From Rhodosorus marinus (Eukaryota > Rhodophyta > Stylonematophyceae > Stylonematales > Stylonemataceae), in assembly GCA_029953675.1 (NCBI GenBank), contig JAMWBK010000002.1:3038001-3102000 (forward strand): DNA of 64,000 nucleotides, written 5' to 3'. The stretch's first letter is position 1. The number at the start of each line of letters is the position of its first letter. A program made the translations under genes and the position numbers. This document shows positions 22,833-32,933 of this stretch, one piece after another. The notes beneath the pieces are model-generated. The model worked only from the letters and a program-made list of their open reading frames with translations. It was not told the DNA's origin and made no database searches.

Positions 22833-24227
22833 CTATGTATTCACCAACTTCGAAGTGTGCGTCTTTAGGTGCTTCTTCACGTCCGATCTCTGGAAAAACT
22901 TTTTCCCGCAGACTTCACACCCATGGGACCGTTTCTTCTCGTGAACTGCGGAAACGTGCCGATTGAGCTTGGCCTTGGTTGCAAATCCCTTCCCGCATGA
23001 CGGACAAAATGCTTCAGATACCCCGATATGCACTGAGACGACGTGGGTGCGAAGATGCGTCTTGTGGATGAACTTTTTGTCGCAATACTCGCAAGAGAAT
23101 CCTCGTTCACCAAGATGTACTGTTCGGAAATGCCTTGTCATCTCATATTTTCTTTTGAAGGCTGACGTGCATGCCGGACAGAGGAAGTTGCGCACCTCCT
23201 TCCCAGGTTCATTGGCGGGTACGGGACCGGTCTCATCCTCTCCGCTAACAGCTTCGAACTCATGTTGTAATTCGTCAATTACGACGCCGTTGGAAATTTG
23301 TTCGTCAGAATCCAGAACCGACCACGACTCAGAATCTGGAAATGTCAGGTGCTTGTAATCCATGTTTGAGTAGTGCAAGAATGCAAACGCCTCTCGAGCT
23401 GTATCTACCACGTCTCCATAGCCATGAAAAGCGTACTCCTTCCTGTACTGCGTCATCATCGTACGAAATCCTTCGTTTCCCCAGCTACTCTTCAAGACCT
23501 TAGAAATGTTGAAGTTCCCAGCAAAAACCTTGTCCGTGTAAGTGCCGAGCTCTTGGGTCCAGAACACGCTTTCTGAAGAATCTTGCTCCATAGAAATTCT
23601 CACTGCCTCAAAGGAGCCCACTAAATCATCTTCTGTCAAACTCTTGAGCGCTGAGGAACATTCGCAAACTGGCGATCCCCGAGATTCGCAAAAATCGCAA
23701 ACTTTCTTGTCATACATATCGGTTGCTGTCAGAGCCATGGATGAGTTCTTTACCGAAAAGGTTGTATTGGACGTGATCAGGTCCCCATCTTCAGTAATAA
23801 CCAACTTTGAAAGGCTGCCCATTCCATTCGTGTCGTCAGTACCGCCAATGAAGATTACCAGCTCATTACCTCTGCAGTCGAAGCAGAACCTAGTTCTTGT
23901 TCCTTGATTCGCAAGCATCGCGTTCGAATCCATCTGGCCCAATACCGTCCCGTAGACAACGCCGTCATGCTTTTCTTGCGGAACGTACAAATTGGAACCG
24001 TACCAGTCTTGAATGATCGGGTTCAATCCTGGATTCTCTGGTGGCTCAGAATTTAGGTTCTGGAACAAAATCGACTGGCTGAACTGCAAAGAATTCGAGG
24101 ATTCTACCTCAAAAAGCAGCCACGCTTTCATGCTCTCATCAGGTACCAACCCGAGGACGGATTCACTCTCACTCGCCCTAAGCGAGTCCGACGAAGACCC
24201 AATACCCTCCTCATCTAGCACCTCCAT
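22833..24227 (-). CDS. C2H2 zinc-finger protein with uncharacterised N-terminal domain (copy B)
   Basis: Single exon, 464 aa. Same layout as copy A. N-terminal domain: SMKAWLLFEV, NLYVPQEKHDGVVYGTVLG, RFCFDCRGNELVIFIGG, EDGDLITSN, CDFCESRGSPVCEC. Second block: FWTQEL, VFAGNFNISKVLKSSW, AREAFAFLHYSNMDYKHLTF. Four C-terminal fingers: CPACTSAF, CEYCDKKF (followed by IHKTHLRTHVVSVH), CPSCGKGF and CEVCGKKF, the last followed by FQRSDVKKHLKTH. The finger contact residues differ from copies A and C mainly in fingers 1 and 4, which suggests related but not identical DNA targets. The first nine codons lie inside a 73 bp sequence that is repeated about 230 bp upstream (24431-24503), which also supplies a second potential ATG. 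Confidence 0.85.
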   Translation of the reverse strand: MEVLDEEGIGSSSDSLRASESESVLGLVPDESMKAWLLFEVESSNSLQFSQSILFQNLNSEPPENPGLNPIIQDWYGSNLYVPQEKHDGVVYGTVLGQMDSNAMLANQGTRTRFCFDCRGNELVIFIGGTDDTNGMGSLSKLVITEDGDLITSNTTFSVKNSSMALTATDMYDKKVCDFCESRGSPVCECSSALKSLTEDDLVGSFEAVRISMEQDSSESVFWTQELGTYTDKVFAGNFNISKVLKSSWGNEGFRTMMTQYRKEYAFHGYGDVVDTAREAFAFLHYSNMDYKHLTFPDSESWSVLDSDEQISNGVVIDELQHEFEAVSGEDETGPVPANEPGKEVRNFLCPACTSAFKRKYEMTRHFRTVHLGERGFSCEYCDKKFIHKTHLRTHVVSVHIGVSEAFCPSCGKGFATKAKLNRHVSAVHEKKRSHGCEVCGKKFFQRSDVKKHLKTHTSKLVNT

Positions 24228-24503
24228 TTACCCTTACTACACCCAAAACCCCAGACCAACCTTGAAACACCACCTCGGACACAGTCACACACACACAAAA
24301 AATACAACCTCCTTCTTAACCTGTCCAACGTATTTCGCCAAACATTTGGCGACTCCTACGAACCTCCTCGCATACTACAGGACACACAACTCATCCATTG
24401 TCTTATTATTCTTATCCTTCTTCCGCACACAATACCCTCCTCATCTAGCACCTCCATTTACCCTTACTACACCCAAAAACCCAGACCAACCTTGAAACAC
24501 CAA
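24201..24503. repeat. 73 bp direct repeat flanking 157 bp, over the 5' end of zinc-finger copy B
   Basis: The block beginning AATACCCTCCTCATCTAGCA occurs at 24201-24273 and 24431-24503, nearly identical (one A inserted and one C lost in an A/C run). The first copy contains the start codon (24225-24227) and the first nine codons of the zinc-finger gene; the second lies in its 5' flank. Confidence 0.9.
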
Positions 24504-25493
24504 TACAATCCAACTTGTTCATCCACACCAGCCCCACCTTTACCCGTAGATACGTTTCCGCCCACCCCCTGTAAATATATTACAAATTTTCTCCGAATTC
24601 GATATTTCCGTGCACTTCCGCAAAATCCCCACAAGTATTCTCTCCCTTAGTACGTTTGATGCTCTAGGCTCTTGCACGGTACGCATTCTCGAAGGAGAAT
24701 GTCACACAGAACCTGGTTATAAGAAACAGCTGGTTATGACTATGAAGACATAAGAGACATATCGTAGCTTAAAGGTCCCATTGAGTTCTCAATCGAAGGT
24801 TGGAAAGACATGCACCCAGTGCTTCCCCATGAACTGACTGACAAATCCCACCCGAAAAGAGGCCAGTCCCTCTGGTGGTTTTTGTTTGGTGATTGTTTTT
24901 AGTACATTTTTGGGTCTCTTCCGAGTGGAGGGAGAAAAAAGCAGATACTGCCCGTTGGCCGACTCATGCAGATGGGTGTGCGCAAGCAGTGAGGAGGAGG
25001 AATTACCCTGCCATTATGCGGGATTTTTGACGCATTTGAGCTCAATTTGGGTACTTTATAGTGCGATATTCAGAATCTAGGCAATCGCGAGTGAGCTTGC
25101 ATCATCTTCGTGGGAATGGACGTGATACGGTTCTCCGTGCTTTGCATCTAGAAATACGGCCAGGTGGAAGTCAAGATCGGTCCAACAATCATGAAGGTAA
25201 GCTCTACTTTATAAATAGTCAGAGAGAATCCCTCGCTCGCCTCTCCACGCGCGGCCTCCAGTTGAGCTGCAGGACAACTTGGCGTTGCATTATTCACGTC
25301 AGGTCCCTCACTGTGTAAAACCTCCACAGGCACTCTGACCTCACTTCTCTCTACTGAAATGCGTGCTAATATTGAACCCTAATATGAATACGGAGAAGCG
25401 GTTACTCCGCAAGAAAAACGCAAAAACCCAACACTACACTCTGCGCGTGACTACTAAGCCATTCGACAATGACGATGCGGTCTATTTGATCTG
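24504..25493. other. Intergenic, no gene seen
   Basis: Spacer between two zinc-finger copies. No coding segment or repeat noted. Confidence 0.4.
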
Positions 25494-26984
25494 TTACGTC
25501 ACTCTCGAGTGCGAACTACTCGAACCACCATGCGTGACAACATGCTTCTTCAGGTCAGACCGCTGGAAAAATTCCTTGCCGCACTCCTCGCACCGATGTA
25601 GTCTTCGCTTTTCATGAACGGCGAGCACGTGTCTATTCAGTTTCGCCCGAGTCGCAAATCCCTTTCCGCATTCCTTACACACGGCGTGAGAAACTCCATG
25701 GTGCACGGAGCTAGTGTGGTCCCGCAGGTGGGTCTTGTGAATGAACTTCTTGCTACAGAACTCGCACGTAAAGCCTCGCTCCCCCAAGTGCACAGTTCGA
25801 TAATGTCTCTTCATCTCGTACTTCCTCATAAATATACCGCCGCACAGAGGGCATTGATTGTCTCGAGTCGGTGTGTCGGCCGTCTTCGGTGAACTTACTC
25901 CGTCGGCCGTCTTCGGTGTACTTACTCCGTCGGCAGTCTTCGGTGTACTTACTCCGTCGCCCTCGCTGGGAGGATCAATTTCCTCCACTTGCTCAAACAC
26001 ACGCTTACGGGATTCCTGCACAGCCTTCTGGATTGTCTGAATCTCTTCGAACTGGTTGTGTGAGTCTGGCGCCAAAAGCATTCGGCAGCTAACCTTCGAA
26101 TGATGGCTACAAGCGAATGCCCTCTTGGCCGCCTCAATTTGCTCTCCACTTGCTAACATCGCATACCGCTTTGCGAACTGAGAAGTTGTACTACTTTGCA
26201 TGTTAGTCTTCAAATCTGAGTAAAAAGATTTCGACACGTAGTACACCCCTGATTTAGCACGGCAAGTGAAGTCTGCTAACTCCGGCGTGAAAAAAACAGT
26301 GGTCAGGCCGGTGGCACGCTGCTCTGCCATCTGTCTATCAAATGACTGTCTCACAATCTGATAATCTTCCTTAATGTTCATTTTAGACCGCATCTTGAAG
26401 CTTGACGGACACTGACAAATTCGCTCTCCACGTGCACAACAAAAGTCACACACCTTTTTGTCCACAACCGTCATCGTTGACAAAATATAAGATGGTTGCT
26501 TTACGTCAAAGGTCACTGTGGATGTCATGATGTCCCCGTCATCACTCAGATAACTCTTCGAAAGCCACCCACGACCAGAATTGTCGTCAACGCCACCAAA
26601 GTGCACCATCCAGGTAGGGCTTTTACAATCAAAAGCAAACCTCATTCTCGTCGCCTTTTCAACTACGCGGCTCTCTGCATCCATTCTTCCGAGGACGGTG
26701 CCATAAATAATCCCATCACGGAACTCTTGCGGGCAGTACAAAAGGCTTCCTAGCCATTCATCGGGAACAGTATCCGGTACATCACCTTCATTAGCTTGAG
26801 CGTCTAAAGACATCCACATAGCTGACTGCTCGATACACAAAGGTGTTGAAGAATCCACCTCGAAAAGAAGCCACGACTTCATCATTTCGTGCGGGATCAG
26901 ACTGTAAGGCGCGACCGCATTACCATCATCCGACCGCAGCGTATCCCACGAAGAAGAACTCGGTTCTGAACGAACGGCAAACAT
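25494..26984 (-). CDS. C2H2 zinc-finger protein with uncharacterised N-terminal domain (copy C)
   Basis: Single exon, 496 aa, the longest copy. N-terminal domain: MMKSWLLFEVDSSTP, LLYCPQEFRDGIIYGTVLG, MRFAFDCKSP, DDGDIMTS, CDFCCARGERICQCPSSFK. Second block: FFTPELADFT, GVYYVSKSF, AKRAFACSHHSKVSCR. The linker before the fingers carries three near-identical nine-residue repeats (DGVSTPKTA), absent from the other copies. Four fingers: CPLCGGIF, CEFCSKKF, CKECGKGF, CEECGKEF, the last with FQRSDLKKHVVTH. Together with copies A and B and the broken copy at 16.2 kb, this defines a local family on one strand. Likely a transcription factor; targets unknown. Confidence 0.85.
   Translation of the reverse strand: MFAVRSEPSSSSWDTLRSDDGNAVAPYSLIPHEMMKSWLLFEVDSSTPLCIEQSAMWMSLDAQANEGDVPDTVPDEWLGSLLYCPQEFRDGIIYGTVLGRMDAESRVVEKATRMRFAFDCKSPTWMVHFGGVDDNSGRGWLSKSYLSDDGDIMTSTVTFDVKQPSYILSTMTVVDKKVCDFCCARGERICQCPSSFKMRSKMNIKEDYQIVRQSFDRQMAEQRATGLTTVFFTPELADFTCRAKSGVYYVSKSFYSDLKTNMQSSTTSQFAKRYAMLASGEQIEAAKRAFACSHHSKVSCRMLLAPDSHNQFEEIQTIQKAVQESRKRVFEQVEEIDPPSEGDGVSTPKTADGVSTPKTADGVSSPKTADTPTRDNQCPLCGGIFMRKYEMKRHYRTVHLGERGFTCEFCSKKFIHKTHLRDHTSSVHHGVSHAVCKECGKGFATRAKLNRHVLAVHEKRRLHRCEECGKEFFQRSDLKKHVVTHGGSSSSHSRVT
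25873..25958. repeat. 27 bp coding minisatellite, three copies
   Basis: Unit reads GTCGGCCGTCTTCGGTGTAC onward with period 27 bp, inside zinc-finger copy C; in the protein it gives three tandem DGVS(T/S)PKTA units with a possible Ser/Thr-Pro phosphorylation site in each. Confidence 0.9.
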
Positions 26985-27059
26985 CGTCAGCAGCTCAAGT
27001 CTTTAAAAACTTCTGCTGCAACAATTCTGAAACACCTTTCCCAACCGCTCCAGCTTACA

Positions 27060-27437
27060 CGGCACGCAAAACCGACCAACAACCAACCAATGAAAATGGA
27101 TCCCACTCTAACACCCTAGCCTCACCTTCTTCCTTTCCCCCTCCCTCCCCCTACCCCCAGCCCCCCTCCCCCGGGCTTCCCCTCTTCACAAACCAAAGTA
27201 CCCACAACAACAAAAACGAAACGAGTAAACGCCTCGTCGCAAAAAATGGCCCAAACCCCCCGCTAACCAAAACAGACTATTAGCCAAGACCTCCTCAACA
27301 TCTCCATACCTTAACAACCGCCACCTCCTCGATAACCACCCAAAGTCCAACCTTTCTCCCTCCCTCTTACCACAGTACCAAAGTACCAAAGTACCAAAAG
27401 TACGGGGGTCTCTTTAGCCCCGGAAAAAAAAAATGCG
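27060..27437. other. C-rich low-complexity spacer
   Basis: Pyrimidine-rich upstream flank of zinc-finger copy C, with a short AGTACCAA repeat at about 27374-27402. No gene. Confidence 0.5.
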
Positions 27438-27565
27438 CACCACTCCCCTTCTTTCCAACCTCGTAACCGCTCCACTCCCCTTCTTTCCAACCTCGTAACC
27501 GCTCCACTCCCCTTCTTTCCAACCTCGTAACCGCTCCACTCCCCTTCTTGCCAACCTAATAAGCG
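27438..27565. repeat. 32 bp tandem repeat, four copies
   Basis: Unit CCACTCCCCTTCTTTCCAAC followed by CTCGTAACCGCT, repeated head to tail without spacers; the last copy has several substitutions. No open frame is conserved through it. Confidence 0.92.
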
Positions 27566-30500
27566 CTCCACTGCCTCAAAATCTCCTCCCCCCGCCCCTT
27601 CTTTCATCGCCTTTCCATATGATATGGATATGCGCGTATCCCGTTTCAGCAGTGAGGCCTCGTCTTTTCATTATTTTCTTAAATATATTGAGCTTACTTT
27701 TATCCCCATCTAGTTTCCGGGCTATATTGAAAATACGATTCTTTTTGGAACGGGCTGCTACGATTGCGCTGATTGGCGGAGGTAAGCTATTCATGGGGCA
27801 ATGGCCGTTCAGCGGAACCTAAAAACATTTATTTTAGAGTGTAGGCGATATTATTTTAAGTCTGCGCGGGGTGCTCTGTGCTTCACGGTAATTGCTGAAT
27901 TACCAATGTTTATTGGGGGAATATTTGGTGCGAGAACCCAAACTCGGCTTGTTCTTAGTGAGACGTCGATCTAAAACTAAGGTTAAATCATCCTTAAGTA
28001 GAAAAGACACCTAAAAATGGGGGCTAGAATAAGAACCCAACGAAATTGCGCCAACGAACGGGCGAGATATTGGGGACTTTGCTGTCGGTAATCAACGAGA
28101 AAAAAGTTGATATTTAGGTTTGGCGGAAGAATAGGAAACAAAAAAAAATATCAAAGGAACCCCCAAAGTAGTCCACGAAGAAACAAGAAAAAAAAAGAAG
28201 CCCTGTGTACAAATGGAAAGGGTAGGTTTTCACCTGACGTGCAAACACTACGGGTCGAACAATACATATAAATTATAAATATAATATCTGACCGTATTTA
28301 TGGTCAAAATTATGGATTTTTTACGTCCATGTCGAATTCTCAAAATTCGAGAGCAGCTGACCGGTGTCCGACCTGTCGTCCCGGATGGACATTCTTCCAC
28401 TGGTCGAGTCGGAAAGTCGGCCCAAATATTCAATTGTTTTTTTTCGTTAGAATCAATATGGAAAGAGTAATTTTTGGTCGTGACCGAAGAAAGGCAATTT
28501 TATGCAATATGTATAGAGGGGGGTTGGTCAGCTCATCAACTCATATCTAGACACAGCCCCTTGCCCCCCCACAAAAAAGTGATTTTTTCCTCCAAAAGCC
28601 TAAAACAAAGGCAATTGGATCCTCGTAGGGCAATCCACAAAATCTCAACTCTTTGCCAGTCAATTTCGTACTCGTTCGTATACATCGATACTATTGGCAG
28701 AAACCTACTCAATTCATAAGCCAGACCGGCGTGCGCTAGCTTTCAGTACGTAACAATGATCCCTTAAATTTTCAATTAATTCAAGCGTGAAGATATTGAA
28801 TACACAAATATAAGAGAGCTATCCTGTGTAAATCAAAATAGAATAGAATAAGACTATAAAATATACTGGACTAAGGGCCACGGTATTTTTAGTGGCTATA
28901 GGTACAGCTGTATTGTTTTTATTGGACTAATATGGAATATATTTCACTTGAATTATGAGGGGTTTGTTTAGGTTTCCAAAGCCAGTCTGCAGGCTCTTAC
29001 ACTTAGTTGTTCTTTCTTTTCGTTGGCTAAGTGACTTTTTTTTTTTTTTTTTTCCAGTGGTCTCATATTTCCCCCTCGCTGGCTGTGGGTCTTGCAAAGA
29101 TGAACAACCGCTGGAAGAGTACACACTGGACTTGGGAGGTAGCCAACAAATTCGGGAACCAAGCCTAAGAAACCAACAAAGGGATGAAATCAAGCAGCTT
29201 TTGTGCCTCGGAAGAACTAAACGTATGCAAGGTAATGGCTGGCAGTGGAAACCTTATGCCTCCCCTCAAGTTTAAGCTTGGCGGAGTCCTCCAATGACAC
29301 GTGGAGAGGCAACTCTTGCAACCCAAGAGTTGCCTCGTAGCCATTGAGAGTGCCAGTAGCGTTTAGTGTTTACCGATTAGTTAGTAGTCACACGTTTGTG
29401 ACTCACCTTTCCCTCTCGTAGGCACCCACCCGGAGTTGTTGGTTTTCCAGCAAACCAAAGACACTGCTACACCAGGGGTTTACGGCGCTACCATACAGAT
29501 GATATGCCGATCAGAATGGATGCCAACAAAGACAAGCTGCTCTCTGACAGTCTGAGCGGAGTTCGCTCAGTTTATGAAGGGTACATGCCTTTGGTTTCGA
29601 TTCCCCAAGAGTTTTTGATAGGCATTTCCAAGAAATCTTGCAGCCCAAGAAGACTTCAGCATGGGAATCCGAGTAGTTGTATTCTAATTTGGAAGCGTTT
29701 ATCAAAGCATTTGTCACGCGCTTACTTTTTCCGCTCGGAAAATCATTCCTCTAGCCAGGGTTCTAGCTGTTTGCTACTACTTGGCAGTTTTGCAAGACAT
29801 TTGGTGAACATAAGAGGAGGTCGGTTTTTATGCTTGAATCATGGGGTCGGAGAAGGTCCCTATTTTCTTCATGTTTTTCTTTGGGAAATGAGGAACCTAA
29901 CGGATCTGCGTAAGTTGTTGGGGACGATCTAGATGTTGATTAGCACAGGGGCTCCTCACACAGCTCAAATGTGGTGGGTTCGAATAAAGGAATAAATGGG
30001 GGGAGTCTACGGCGCTTATGCACCTGGTTTCGTCAACTCTAGAAACGATGTGCGTCTGTGCGTCGTTTGTGCAACTGTTTTTCCTGGAATTATGGTTTTC
30101 TTCACACTCTGTGCTCTCCAATTGACTCGCTGTTGCAACTGAAGTTGTTTGCTTGGTCGAACGACGCTTCGTTGCTTTTCTTTGAAGGCCTCGGTTTGCG
30201 CGATAAATGCGCTGGATTTACTTCTTGATGTTGCCATCTTGATTTCGCGCTCTCCTCTGTTTGGTGCTTAACTGCGTAGGCTTGTGATTCTGTTTCTTCT
30301 GTCTCATCGCTTCTGAGAGCGACCAATCCGTTGCCTCTCCATAAGGTCCAGTTCAGGTCTGCCTTGGTGAAGACCCACAATCTGCATACATGGAGGAGGA
30401 AAGTTGGTACGGTCTGGCAGATTGTGGTCTCCAGCAAACCCTCTCGAATGTCTGTGATGGATCTGGTCCATTAAAAGCTTAACTTCCTCGATCGGCGAGA

Positions 30501-31483
30501 TGTCCTGCTGCAGTTGCTTCACTCCCCCGCCTTTCACTAGGTTTAGCTGTGGGAGGCGTCCGCATCTCTCCCCATTAAGCCCGTCAAGGCGCCATGTTAC
30601 AAGAGTTGGCCGCCCGGCTTACTCTCTCCATAGTTCATACGAAGCCACATCATCCGAGACTTTTGACTGTCAGGCTCAAGCGCGGAGATGGTTGTAGAGT
30701 TCTAACAGAGTGTGCATCGCTCGATGGCGTTGTACGATTTCCATCGCGACGTAGAGCTCTAAACCACAGCATGCTCTGGAGGTCCACGCGCCTCTGCACC
30801 GCAAATTGGGTACGCTGAGGCTTCTCTTGATTCAATTATCTGCGTTTGCTATGCACCCCTTACTGTCTACTGATAATCTCGACTGGGAAATAGCGTCTCC
30901 AGTCGGTGGGGGGATGTGATCCACGATCCGTATGCCGTGCACAGGTCAGTATCCCCTGCTCAATGACAACTAGTCCCCATGAGCGTGTTCCTACTACTAC
31001 CTACTCCCAGGGGGGGGGGCAGGCGCTTAACCAAAACCCGCCATCTGTAGAATTTACGTGACGAGCCGCTCTCCAATCATGCCATTCAACTAGAAGTATT
31101 TGATGATGATTTAGTGAGAGGCAAACAAACCCGAAGAAGCTCGCTCTATGACAACACTCCACAGTACCTCACAGCACCAAAAAGAAGCACTGATCACTCC
31201 TGAATCCAGTTTTATCCAAACCAGAAAATAGATGATATTTTAATTAAATTCAAACTATATAGAATTCACTCTCAATTCGAAAATCGGGGTTTGTAAATTA
31301 TACTTATTTCTGAAAGGGGATTGGCTGGGATCGTCTTGTGCTTCAGGATGAGTGTCTCTTAATTGGAATTGTTCCGTTGGAGTGGTTGGGCAAAGGATAT
31401 TTGAAGGCCTCGGATATGGGGGTGCGGAGTGGGACTTCTGAAGGGATGCGAGGATAGCGAAGAAATTCTTTAGACGATCAAAC
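27566..31483. other. Long stretch without a supported gene
   Basis: Mostly AT-rich (27600-28960), a poly-T tract at about 29036-29053, then mixed sequence. Minus-strand frames between 30016 and 30835 contain charged, coding-like peptides (for example SPIEEVKLLMDQIHHRHSRG near 30480) but I could not connect them by splicing or assign a family; they may be exons of an unrecognised gene or remains of one. A perfect hairpin lies at 29306-29336. I see no transposon protein motif here. Confidence 0.35.
29306..29336. repeat. Perfect 13 bp inverted repeat (hairpin)
   Basis: Arms GAGGCAACTCTTG and CAAGAGTTGCCTC are exact reverse complements separated by 5 nt. There is no U-tract after it, and no adjacent gene end is established. 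Confidence 0.85.
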
Positions 31484-32933
31484 ATGACTAACATAGCTGA
31501 AGTAGATGGTAGGTTTCTCTCTTGTGTTTTTTTTTGTATATGTTTGGTGTTTTGGCGCTCACCTAGGCTTCTTGTTTTGCTTATACTCTTCTTCAGGATT
31601 TTTGAAAGCGGCGGGACTCCCTTCGGAGGAACAGCTGGATTCCTTTCGGAGAAGCAAGCTCGAGATTTCGAGTAAGAAGCGCTCTAGACCAGCACTACCG
31701 ACGGTGAATGACAAATTTAGGAAGCATCCTGGGAAGCACGATGTTGTCATCTCGCCGACTAAGGAGGAGTTTCTACAGGCTATGGAGTACCTGAACTCGT
31801 CTGACGATAGAATTTTGTCCGGCGGTAGAATATTTTTCAACTGTCCCCATCCCAACCAGACGTATCGAATCTACCTTGACGATTTGGTCTTGATTAACAA
31901 CAAGGCCTGGCCCGACAAACGGAATTGGAACCAGAAGTTTTCAATAGTTGCCCCACACGCGAACGTGACCTTTCTTCCTACCGAGAGGTATGCCCCGAAG
32001 TGCAGGGGGCTGTTCCGAGCAAACCACGCTGCCGATGTATATATATATGGGTTAACGTTTATGAACGCATCCGTCAGTTCCGACGCCTGCGCACGTGAGG
32101 AATACGGATCCAAATGGCACACAATGTCAGTTGAAGATCGAAAGACGGCTGTTGCTCAGTACGGCGGGGCAGCATACCAGCAACGAAAGGGCCCGCGAAA
32201 TGGTCTTCCTATAACCTTTCATCGCACTGCTTTTCTGAACAATCATGTTACCTCGTCCGAAGCCCGTGGAGGCGGTGCCATCAACACGCTCGGCACACAC
32301 ATTGAGGTCTGGGATTCCATCTTCGTTGGCAACAGTGGTGCCGCTGGAGGAGCAATCGCTGGGAAGCAGATAAAGTTGTACTTATTTTCTTCCAACTTCA
32401 TTGGAAACTGGTCAACCGGGGGCCGAGATTCCCACCAGCTGGTTGCGAACGGCGGCGCTCTCCGCTGTGATGGCATCAAACTCGGGCATCTCTGTGGCTG
32501 CTATTTTCGGGAGAACTTCATCAAACCTGTTGAGAGGATGAAGGGGACTGCCGCTACTCTGTACGGTGCGCAACAGCCTGAGGGAGATATCCTTGTCGAA
32601 CACTGTCGATTCCATCTAAACGGGACCACCGGCAGCAGAGAAACAGAATGCATCCTTAACCTGGTTGGGAACATGAACATTATAGTTAGAGACACAGTCT
32701 TTGATGAGAACCGTGTTGGCAGCGACAAACCAAACAAGGCTGTGGTAGTTGCGTTCGTCGCGGGAGGGTTTAATATCAACTTCCACGGTGTCAATTTCGT
32801 GGGGAACCAATACCAGGCGGGCTATTCTGGAAAGAGTATCAGACTCAAAAGAAAAGACTCGGGAGGCCACTGCAGCGTGACCAACTGCTTTGAGGATCGA
32901 AAACCCATTGAAGGGCTCGGTTTCGCGAAGTGA
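31484..32933 (+). CDS. Right-handed parallel beta-helix protein
   Basis: Exons 31484-31508 and 31597-32933, intron 88 bp (GTAGGT...CTTCTTCAG); 453 aa starting MTNIAEVDGFLKAAGLPSEE. After a basic N-terminal region the protein is made of short repeats typical of beta-helix folds, with recurring 'F-x-x-N' and 'GGA(I/L)' turns: YIYGLTFMNASV, TFHRTAFLNNHV, GGGAIN, EVWDSIFVGNSGAAGGAIAG, YLFSSNFIGN, GGALRC, ILVEHCRFHLNGT, IIVRDTVFDENRV, INFHGVNFVGN. Such folds occur in polysaccharide lyases, hydrolases and surface proteins. No catalytic residues can be assigned. No signal peptide is visible once the intron is removed; without splicing, a false hydrophobic N-terminus appears. Red algal genomes often carry such proteins, but that is a general recollection. 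Confidence 0.78.

Noticed and set aside
27438-27565. 32 bp repeats as a CRISPR array
   Set aside because: Repeats are directly adjacent with no unique spacers, and the host is a eukaryote.
29040-29275. Start of a secreted protein after the poly-T tract
   Set aside because: The hydrophobic stretch is the translated poly-T tract, and there is no domain downstream.
28927-30835. Retroelement remnant
   Set aside because: No reverse transcriptase, integrase, RNase H or gag zinc-knuckle motif and no long terminal repeats were seen; the evidence is only scattered peptides.
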